A stretch of 6,191 nucleotides of DNA from Actinomycetota bacterium (GTDB lineage: Bacteria; Actinomycetota; Actinomycetes; S36-B12; UBA5976). The DNA lies in contig CANJRK010000057.1 of assembly GCA_947476765.1 (NCBI GenBank), positions 1 through 6,191 of the forward strand. The letters are read 5' to 3'. Positions 1 to 4,846 of this stretch are shown in pieces. Below the pieces are notes generated by a model. That model did not search any database. It saw only the letters and a program-made list of their open reading frames with translations, and was not told where the DNA came from. The position numbers and the translations under genes are program-made. Positions within the stretch are counted from its first letter, which is position 1; the number at the start of each line of letters is the position of its first letter.

Positions 1-203
1 AGTGCGAGTACTGCGTTCGATCCCGGTCCTTGCACACTGTCATAAGGCGCACGAATCAACTCAAATATTGTTGGAAACTGATTCCAGACCGCAATAGTGC
101 AAGCTATTAGAGCCAATGCACTGCGTACCAGGCGACGACGCAATTCGGTGAAATGCTCGGCTAGCGTCATAGCCCCAAGGTTCTGCGCTTCCGTCGAGCT
201 CAT
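1..203 (-). CDS. tatC: TatC, Sec-independent protein translocase subunit (N-terminal part, runs off the left edge)
   Basis: TatC is the polytopic inner-membrane receptor of the twin-arginine translocase; it binds the RR signal peptide of folded exported proteins and organises TatA. Only the first 67 codons of a protein that is normally about 250 residues or more are inside the window. The cytosolic N-terminus carries the family motif MTLAEHFTELRRRL (residues 12-25), with the conserved Glu (E20) and Arg residues (R22, R24) matching the E15/R17/R19 region of E. coli TatC. The first transmembrane segment follows at about residues 28-47, and the first periplasmic loop begins near APY (52-54). The start is uncertain. 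The ATG at 203 lies 9 bases after the tatA stop but has AAAGG only one base away. The in-frame ATG at 170 (M12) would give the short N-terminus seen in many TatC proteins and has only a weak GGGG upstream. The gene is coupled to tatA in the same direction. Family identity is secure; completeness cannot be judged here. Confidence 0.93.
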   Translation of the reverse strand, partial: MSSTEAQNLGAMTLAEHFTELRRRLVRSALALIACTIAVWNQFPTIFELIRAPYDSVQGPGSNAVLA

Positions 204-212
204 GCCTTTAAA

Positions 213-389
213 CTAGTTCTTGTCAGAGGTATTGCTTGAGTCGTCCTTGTCGGATTCCATCTCAGACTTGAAGATTTTGATTGATTTACCAACACTCTTG
301 GCAGCATCTGGAAGTCGACGGGCACCAAAAAGTACGATGACCAGCAATAGCAAGATGATCGCGGCTGGAGAGTCAAATAGAGCGCGCAT
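213..389 (-). CDS. tatA: TatA, twin-arginine translocase pore subunit
   Basis: This 58-residue protein has the TatA layout: a short polar N-terminus (MRALFDSP), a short hydrophobic membrane helix at about residues 9-21, the FG hinge (F21-G22), then an amphipathic basic helix ARRLPDAAKSVGKSIKIF (23-40) and a Ser/Asp/Lys-rich tail. The LFGARRLPDAAKS-GKS-KIFKSE block is the actinobacterial TatA signature; in mycobacterial TatA it reads LFGAKKLPDAARSLGKSLRIFKSE (recalled, not aligned). TatA oligomerises around TatC-bound substrates to move folded proteins across the cytoplasmic membrane. The start is well fixed by a strong AAGGAG 5 bases upstream. The C-terminal tail is short compared with the roughly 80-residue mycobacterial protein, but it lies after the functional helices, so the protein should be active. 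No tatB is in the window; actinobacteria usually carry it elsewhere. TatB is less likely for this gene, given the short tail and the sequence of the amphipathic helix. Confidence 0.95.
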   Translation of the reverse strand: MRALFDSPAAIILLLLVIVLFGARRLPDAAKSVGKSIKIFKSEMESDKDDSSNTSDKN

Positions 390-394
390 GTTTA

Positions 395-400
395 CTCCTT
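395..400 (-). promoter_or_regulatory. Strong Shine-Dalgarno sequence of tatA
   Basis: On the minus strand the sequence AAGGAG is followed by 5 bases (TAAAC) and the tatA ATG at 389. It is a near-consensus ribosome binding site, one of the two strongest in the window (the other precedes pup). It fixes the tatA start and suggests tatA is translated independently of pafC, which ends 63 bases upstream. Confidence 0.8.
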
Positions 401-406
401 ATTAGT

Positions 407-423
407 GATACCTCAACGGTATC
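407..423 (-). other. Small hairpin in the pafC-tatA gap
   Basis: The plus-strand sequence gatacc-tcaac-ggtatc is a perfect 6-base inverted repeat around a 5-base loop. In the minus-strand transcript it folds as GAUACC / GGUAUC, starting about 30 bases after the pafC stop and ending just before the tatA ribosome binding site. No U-run follows (the next bases are ACUAAUAAGG), so it is not an intrinsic terminator. It could be an mRNA processing or stability element, or chance. I saw no convincing -35/-10 pair in this 63-base gap. Confidence 0.4.
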
Positions 424-452
424 GCACGACGTAACGGAAAACACTTAGCGGG

Positions 453-1349
453 CTATTCCCAGCCTTTTGCTCGTTCTATAACTCCTGCAACCAGGTCAGG
501 CGGGCCAACAGCGCGCATTCGACCCCCCGAAGAAAGCACTAGTGAAATCAACCAGTCTCGGGAGTAAACCTTGAGTTCAACCTCTACGGCGTGCCACATG
601 TATTCCTTGAAACTCAGGATGTCGACTTGATCAAGGGTGCCGTAGTACGCCTTATCAAGTTCTATTACACCTATGTAATCCCTGGTAGCTTCGCGGTCCT
701 CAACAACGTCAGGAATGCTAGATGGCTCACTGGTTGACTTGATAGCTACGACGCGATCCAGTCTAAAGTTTCGCCACGCCTGCGATGATCGGCACCAAGC
801 TTTGAGGTAGGTAAAGTCATCACGCACATACATTGATACTGGATCAATTACTCGCTGTGATACATCATCCTTTGACACTGCAGCATAAGAAATTTCGATT
901 GCAACATTTGACTCAATTGCCTCTTCGATTTCAGCAATAACTGCAGTCGTAACTGGCGCTGCAACGACATCGATCAGGTTCTCTGGATTTGGAATCACTG
1001 ACTGAATCTTGGTAATTAAGCCAGAGACCACCTTGCCATCAGCTATGGCAGGAAACTGCTCTAAATAATGTAATCCAGCAATTAGTGAAGCCGCTTCGAA
1101 ACTGTTCAATTTAACGGGGCGATCAAGTGCTTTTGCATCTGTTACAAAGATTGATTCGGCATCTTCAAAATCAATGTCAACTAGCCCACCACCATCTTGG
1201 GATGGTCCGGTCATAACTAGTTGTCCAATCAGCTCTAGTGCATGTTTTTCGCTAACTTGGAACTGCTCAGAAATCTCCTTGAGAGAACAACCGTTGTTTG
1301 CAACTAGCCAAGGCAATAGCTCAATTAAAACTTCGAGATCATTTGCCAT
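453..1349 (-). CDS. pafC: PafC, WYL-domain subunit of the PafBC DNA damage response activator
   Basis: PafC partners PafB to form PafBC, which in mycobacteria activates the major LexA/RecA-independent DNA damage regulon by directing RNA polymerase to its promoters. The protein has 298 residues. An N-terminal winged-helix region (about 1-75) includes a plausible helix-turn-helix at CSLKEISEQFQVSEKHALELI (21-41). A linker leads to the WYL domain at about 135-205, and a C-terminal WCX-like region covers about 225-298. The WYL core is degenerate, reading FTYL (179-182), so Thr replaces the Trp. It is followed by KAWCR and the conserved WRNFRLDRV block (192-200), where the FR-DR residues are retained. 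The ATG at 1349 lies inside the end of pafB (11-base overlap), with GAAGG about 9 bases upstream, indicating translational coupling and equimolar expression. The FR-DR residues, length and position next to pafB make pafC much more likely than a generic WYL regulator. Confidence 0.93.
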   Translation of the reverse strand: MANDLEVLIELLPWLVANNGCSLKEISEQFQVSEKHALELIGQLVMTGPSQDGGGLVDIDFEDAESIFVTDAKALDRPVKLNSFEAASLIAGLHYLEQFPAIADGKVVSGLITKIQSVIPNPENLIDVVAAPVTTAVIAEIEEAIESNVAIEISYAAVSKDDVSQRVIDPVSMYVRDDFTYLKAWCRSSQAWRNFRLDRVVAIKSTSEPSSIPDVVEDREATRDYIGVIELDKAYYGTLDQVDILSFKEYMWHAVEVELKVYSRDWLISLVLSSGGRMRAVGPPDLVAGVIERAKGWE

Positions 1350-2295
1350 TGCTATGCGCCTTCAACGTGGTGACAATTACCCTGGAAACCGCATCATGCA
1401 ATGCAACAGGTTCAACAACACGGACCACATCGCAGGCTCCAGCTAGCAATCCGACTAGTTGCGACTCATGAAAATAAGGAACGGTCAGTTCATCCCACTC
1501 GGTTCCAACTATGCAGTCACTGGCGAGTAATCGTAGTGAGGCACCTCGTCCCGGGCGCACAAGCAGCTTTGCCTGCAATGTAACAGCCTCGCCACTCTCC
1601 CACTGCGCGACAATGTCTTGCACTTCAAAGTCGGTAGGAACTGGTTCAAGAATTTCATCTTTAGTTATTGCAATTTCGCCAACAATGCGGTCAGTGCGAA
1701 AGCTGCGTAGTTCACCTTTATCTTGATCAAAACCGATCAAGTACCAATGGCCAGAATGCAACAAAGCTCGCCAAGGATCAACAGTGCGCCGCACGGGATT
1801 TGCATCTACCAGCCCAACGTAATCAAATGCAACGGTCTTATTGTCTGTAATACCTTCGAGAATCTCGGCGATATGGCGTCGACCTTTTGCCAGCGATACC
1901 GGCACCACTGGCAATTCATCAGACTCTTGAGCATCAATTCTGCGAACTGCTTGTTTAGCTGCGGCACTTAATTGAGCGCTCTGCCAAGCACTTGCTGCCA
2001 AGCTTAAGTAAGTTCGTTCTTCCGAGGTCAATAGAATCTCCGGCATTAACCAATTTTTGCGATCAATGATGTAGCCAACTACGTCGTCATGAAAAAGATC
2101 CACTGGTTTTGTTTCAAGCGGAATACCAAGTGCCAGCAGATCGGCCTTGTCTCTTTCGAGTTTTCGTTCTTTGGCTTCATCATTACCGACATATCCGGGT
2201 ACCCGGTCACGAATTTGCTTCGCAGTTAATGGGGTATTCGAATTCAGCAACACAAACAGTAGATTGAGCAATCGCTCTGTTCGTGCCTTAGCCAT
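1339..2295 (-). CDS. pafB: PafB, WYL-domain subunit of the PafBC DNA damage response activator
   Basis: The protein has 318 residues. Its N-terminus (MAKARTERLLNLLFVLLNS) and winged-helix region (about 1-80, with LTAKQIRDRVPGY and the ERDKADLLALGIPLE block at 47-61) are characteristic of PafB. The WYL domain runs from about 138 to 210: GHWYLIGFD (182-190) contains the W184-Y185-L186 signature, and SFRTDRI (198-204) supplies the conserved Arg residues thought to bind a nucleic-acid-like effector. A C-terminal WCX region (about 235-315) follows. With PafC it acts in the cytoplasm as a transcriptional activator of DNA repair genes; the gene is named for its position beside pafA, not for a role in ligation. 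Only three bases (CCA) separate the preceding FKBP stop from this ATG, and no clear ribosome binding site is visible, so translation is probably coupled. The N-terminal match to the family supports this start. Confidence 0.95.
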   Translation of the reverse strand: MAKARTERLLNLLFVLLNSNTPLTAKQIRDRVPGYVGNDEAKERKLERDKADLLALGIPLETKPVDLFHDDVVGYIIDRKNWLMPEILLTSEERTYLSLAASAWQSAQLSAAAKQAVRRIDAQESDELPVVPVSLAKGRRHIAEILEGITDNKTVAFDYVGLVDANPVRRTVDPWRALLHSGHWYLIGFDQDKGELRSFRTDRIVGEIAITKDEILEPVPTDFEVQDIVAQWESGEAVTLQAKLLVRPGRGASLRLLASDCIVGTEWDELTVPYFHESQLVGLLAGACDVVRVVEPVALHDAVSRVIVTTLKAHSNGK

Positions 2296-2298
2296 TGG

Positions 2299-2658
2299 TT
2301 ACGAAACTGCTAATAAGTCAATGATGAAAACTAAAGTTTTTCCAGAAAGTCTGTGACCACTACCGGCTGCGCCATAAGCCATCTCTGGTGGAATTGTAAG
2401 TTTGCGACGACCGCCAACCTTCATACCTGGAATGCCTTCTTGCCAGCCAACAATCAGACCCTTAAGACGAAATTCGATCGATTCGCCTCGGTCCCAGGAA
2501 GAGTCAAACTGTTCACCAGTTTCAAAATCAATCCCGGCGTAATGCACAGTTACGGTTTGACCAGCACCTGCCTCGTCACCATCACCGATTGAGATGTCAG
2601 TGATTACTAATTCAGTAGGGGCCGGACCCTCTGGAAAATCAAACTCTGGCGGTTGCAT
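2299..2658 (-). CDS. FKBP-type peptidyl-prolyl cis-trans isomerase, cytosolic single domain
   Basis: This 119-residue protein is a minimal FKBP domain that catalyses cis-trans isomerisation of X-Pro bonds in protein folding. The residues lining the FKBP12 active site can be placed: Y40 (VHYAG), F51-D52 (EQFDSSWDRG), F63, L68-I69 and W72 (LIVGWQEG), Y95 (EMAYG) and F111 (LVFIIDLL). The core QEGIPGMKVGGRRKLTIPP (73-91) is typical of bacterial FKBPs. There is no signal peptide; the N-terminus is acidic and Pro-rich (MQPPEFDFPEGPAP), so the enzyme should be cytoplasmic. It lies 20 bases after the lipoprotein FKBP, with AGAGGA 4 bases before its ATG, and 3 bases before pafB. Its domain is clearly paralogous to the neighbouring FKBP. 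FKBP genes after pafA are known from other actinobacteria, streptomycetes included; their link to pupylation is not established. Confidence 0.96.
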   Translation of the reverse strand: MQPPEFDFPEGPAPTELVITDISIGDGDEAGAGQTVTVHYAGIDFETGEQFDSSWDRGESIEFRLKGLIVGWQEGIPGMKVGGRRKLTIPPEMAYGAAGSGHRLSGKTLVFIIDLLAVS

Positions 2659-2662
2659 ATGT

Positions 2663-2668
2663 TCCTCT
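2663..2668 (-). promoter_or_regulatory. Shine-Dalgarno sequence of the cytosolic FKBP gene
   Basis: AGAGGA on the minus strand lies 4 bases before the ATG at 2658, inside the 20-base gap between the two FKBP genes. It supports the chosen start and shows that the second FKBP has its own ribosome entry, unlike the first. Confidence 0.6.
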
Positions 2669-2678
2669 GTCTCTTTGA

Positions 2679-3221
2679 CTATTCAAAACTTACTAGATCT
2701 ACTACGAAAATTAAGGTCTCGCCTGCTTCTATGCCGCTACCTGGTGGTGGGTTATTGCCATAGCCAAGATCAGCTGGAATAACTAGTAGGCGTCGACCGC
2801 CAACCTGCATGCCAACCAAACCCTCTTGCCACCCCATGATTACCTGATCTAACGGGAATGTAGCTGGCTCGCCTCGAGTCCATGAACCATCAAACATGGC
2901 CCCTGTGGCTGCGCCGTAACCAACATAGTGCGCAGTAACTGTAGCGCCGGCTGGAACAGCATCGCCTTCGCCAACGACAACGTCAGTAACTTGAAGTTCA
3001 GTTACGGGATCACCTGGCGTAATTGTTACAACTGGCTCGACACCTAACTCGGCGGATACTTCAACTGCTACTGGCACGCCAGTTAATTCGGGAGCCGTCG
3101 GCACCGACGCGGCATTCGACGGCTGATCAGAAGAGGAATCGCCAGCCGAACTATTAAGGCTAGAACAACCACTGAGGATTAATGAAAGGGAAACAACAAC
3201 GATAGGAATGCGCTTTAACAT
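2679..3221 (-). CDS. FKBP-type peptidyl-prolyl cis-trans isomerase, predicted lipoprotein
   Basis: The protein has 180 residues. A type II signal peptide opens it: basic MLKR, a hydrophobic core (about 5-17) and the lipobox LSGC (16-19), so Cys19 should be lipidated and the protein anchored on the outer face of the cytoplasmic membrane. A Ser/Ala/Pro-rich linker (20-45) and a short Val/Pro-rich strand region lead to one FKBP domain at about 75-180. Active-site residues can be placed as Y99 (AHYVG), F110-D111 (AMFDGSWTRG), F122, V127-I128 and W131 (VIMGWQEG), Y154 (LGYG) and F172 (LIFVVDLV). It probably assists folding of exported proteins. The start is fixed: an in-frame stop (TGA) lies two codons upstream, and the ATG gives a full signal peptide. 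No clear Shine-Dalgarno is seen (the bases before it read GTAAGATTGATAC), so expression may depend on coupling to pafA, which ends 22 bases upstream. Enzymatic identity is secure; the physiological partner is unknown. Confidence 0.95.
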   Translation of the reverse strand: MLKRIPIVVVSLSLILSGCSSLNSSAGDSSSDQPSNAASVPTAPELTGVPVAVEVSAELGVEPVVTITPGDPVTELQVTDVVVGEGDAVPAGATVTAHYVGYGAATGAMFDGSWTRGEPATFPLDQVIMGWQEGLVGMQVGGRRLLVIPADLGYGNNPPPGSGIEAGETLIFVVDLVSFE

Positions 3222-3243
3222 GTATCAATCTTACAGGTGGAAT

Positions 3244-4635
3244 TTAGTTTGTTGCTTGCATGGACTCGATCAACCGCTCCACTCGCTCATCGACGTTGGC
3301 GAATGGATCTTTGCACAGGACTGTGCGTTGCGTCTGATCGTTCATCTTTAGGTGTACCCAGTCAACGCTTATGTCCTTACCTGCATCTTGGGCCGCAGCA
3401 ATAAAATCGCCACGCAATTTGGCGCGTGTAGTTTGAGGGGGCACGGTCTGGGCTTTAACAATTTCCTCGTCGGTAGTTACGCGCCTGACTTTGCCATTCT
3501 TTTGTAGCAGGTAGAACAATCCGCGTGCTTGAGAAATGTCGTGGTACATCAGGTCTAATTGAGCGACTCGAGGCGACTCAAGATCCAGTCCATGCTTGTC
3601 TCGATATGCATCAAGTAGCTGTAACTTAATTGCCCAGTCAATTTCCTGCGCGATTAATGTATGATTTCCAGTCTGAACTGCGGTAAGTGTTCGTTCCCAA
3701 AGTTCCAACGCAATCTCATGTTCTGGCGAAACATTCATGTCTCCAGTCGCAACATAAGTTTTCACCATTTCCAGGTAGGCCCATTGCATATCCAATGCGG
3801 ACATCGTGGAACCGGAATTCAATGTAACTAGAGCTTGCCCAGTTATGTCGTGAGAAACATCTCGAATAGCTCGAATCGGATTCTCCAAAGTGAAATCGCG
3901 AGTCAAATTTCCAGTTTCTAGCAACCGTAAGACGAAGTCCATCGAAACAACCTTCAACAAGGTTGTCATCTCTGACATGTTGGAGTCACCAACAATTACG
4001 TGCAGCCTGCGAAATGCTTCGGAATCTGCGTGTGGCTCATCTCGAGTATTGATTATGGGGCGAGAACGAGTTGTGGCACTTGATACGCCTTCCCACATGT
4101 GATCAGCGCGTTGCGAAAGTGAATAAATTGTTCCGCGTGGTGTGGTTAGAACTTTGCCAGCACCGCAGATCAATTGGCGGGTGATCAAAAATGGTAGCAA
4201 CGCTTCAATTTGCTCCAGGTAATCCTGTCGACGCTTGATTAAGAAGTTTTCATGACAGCCATATGAGTTGCCACCAGAGTCAGTGTTGTTTTTAAATAAA
4301 TAGATTTCACCTTCGATGCCCTCTTCGGCCAACCGATCTTGGGCATCAACAATTAACTCTTCCAAGATTCGCTCGCCGGCTTTATCTTGCACGATTAAAT
4401 CGTGAAAATCATCGCACTCGGCAGTTGCGTATTCCGGGTGACTGCCAACATCAAGATAAAGTCGAGCGCCATTAGTCAGGAATACATTCGAGCTTCTACC
4501 CCACGAGACCACACGCTTGAATAAGTAGCGCGCTACTTCATCAGGTGTTAACCGACGCTGCCCTTGAAACGTGCAAGTAACACCGAATTCGGTTTCTATT
4601 CCAAAAATTCGTTTGTCTAACCGACCAGAGGACAC
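3244..4635 (-). CDS. pafA: PafA, Pup-protein ligase
   Basis: PafA uses ATP to phosphorylate the C-terminal Glu of deamidated Pup and attaches it by an isopeptide bond to lysines of target proteins in the cytoplasm. The 463-residue protein has the glutamine-synthetase-like fold: GIETEFGVTCTF (12-23) with metal-binding Glu residues E14/E16, SWGRSSNVFLTNGARLYLD (44-62) and the catalytic Asp D62 in LDVGSHPEYAT, KNNTDSGGNSYGCHEN (115-130), SRPIINTRDEPHA (191-203), and RRLHVIVGDSNMSE (209-222). The small C-terminal domain (about 410-463) holds VDWVHLKMNDQTQRTVLCKDPF in two adjoining pieces. The match to mycobacterial PafA (about 450 residues) is close throughout and I see no frameshift. The start is GTG, immediately after the pup TAA with no base between; the likely ribosome binding sequence AAGGGCGGA lies within the last pup codons. 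The GSHPEY motif and lack of a Dop-type insertion before the catalytic Asp separate it from Dop. Confidence 0.98.
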   Translation of the reverse strand: MSSGRLDKRIFGIETEFGVTCTFQGQRRLTPDEVARYLFKRVVSWGRSSNVFLTNGARLYLDVGSHPEYATAECDDFHDLIVQDKAGERILEELIVDAQDRLAEEGIEGEIYLFKNNTDSGGNSYGCHENFLIKRRQDYLEQIEALLPFLITRQLICGAGKVLTTPRGTIYSLSQRADHMWEGVSSATTRSRPIINTRDEPHADSEAFRRLHVIVGDSNMSEMTTLLKVVSMDFVLRLLETGNLTRDFTLENPIRAIRDVSHDITGQALVTLNSGSTMSALDMQWAYLEMVKTYVATGDMNVSPEHEIALELWERTLTAVQTGNHTLIAQEIDWAIKLQLLDAYRDKHGLDLESPRVAQLDLMYHDISQARGLFYLLQKNGKVRRVTTDEEIVKAQTVPPQTTRAKLRGDFIAAAQDAGKDISVDWVHLKMNDQTQRTVLCKDPFANVDERVERLIESMQATN

Positions 4636-4815
4636 TTACTGTCCGCCCTTTTGCACGAAGCCCTTAACGAACTCTTCGGCGTTTTCTTCTAACACCAGGT
4701 CAATGGCATCGAGTAAGTCTGTGACATCTAAATCTGATGCTGATGCGGTAGGCATAGCTAGGTCTTCTGCGCTATCGCGCTCCGAGCCACCTTTAGCAAA
4801 TTCGCGTTCCGTCAT
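4636..4815 (-). CDS. pup: Pup, prokaryotic ubiquitin-like protein
   Basis: Pup is the small, largely disordered modifier attached to lysines by PafA and removed by Dop. This one has 59 residues. The conserved C-terminal half is clear: DLLDAIDLVLEENAEEF (33-49) forms the helical, acidic region that PafA, Dop and the Mpa/ARC ATPase bind, and VKGFVQKGGQ (50-59) ends in Gly-Gly-Gln, so Dop must deamidate Gln59 to Glu before ligation. The N-terminal half (MTEREFAKGGSERDSAED at 1-18, then a Pro/Ala/Ser stretch) is divergent, which is usual, and the protein is about five residues shorter than the 64-residue mycobacterial Pup. Lysines are K8, K51 and K56. The start is supported by GAGGAG 5 bases upstream. 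It lies 31 bases after dop and directly abuts pafA. Proteasome genes do not follow it, unlike in mycobacteria. Confidence 0.97.
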   Translation of the reverse strand: MTEREFAKGGSERDSAEDLAMPTASASDLDVTDLLDAIDLVLEENAEEFVKGFVQKGGQ

Positions 4816-4820
4816 GATGT

Positions 4821-4826
4821 CTCCTC
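4821..4826 (-). promoter_or_regulatory. Strong Shine-Dalgarno sequence of pup
   Basis: GAGGAG on the minus strand is followed by 5 bases (ACATC) and the pup ATG at 4815. The strength of this site fits the need for far more Pup than Dop or PafA from one message. It fixes the start of this small gene. Confidence 0.8.
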
Positions 4827-4846
4827 ACCAGTTAACAGGTTTCAGC

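Noticed and set aside
390..452. Promoter for tatA in the 63-base gap
   Set aside because: TATCAC and TACCGT could pass as -10 elements, but neither has a credible -35 at proper spacing.
2316..2321. TTGACT on the minus strand as a -35 element for a pafB promoter
   Set aside because: No -10-like hexamer at 16-19 bases downstream before the pafB start, and the sequence encodes the conserved IIDLL end of the FKBP.
220..2592. Many plus-strand open frames of 60-90 codons across this region, such as 1174-1446, 1723-1971 and 2353-2592
   Set aside because: All lie antisense to well-identified minus-strand genes, show no family resemblance and lack ribosome binding sites; they are shadow frames.
4824..4836. 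13-base sequence ctcaccagttaac repeated at 5954-5966
   Set aside because: One copy is in the dop coding region and one in the dop-pup gap; the match is short, encodes nothing comparable and has no flanking similarity.
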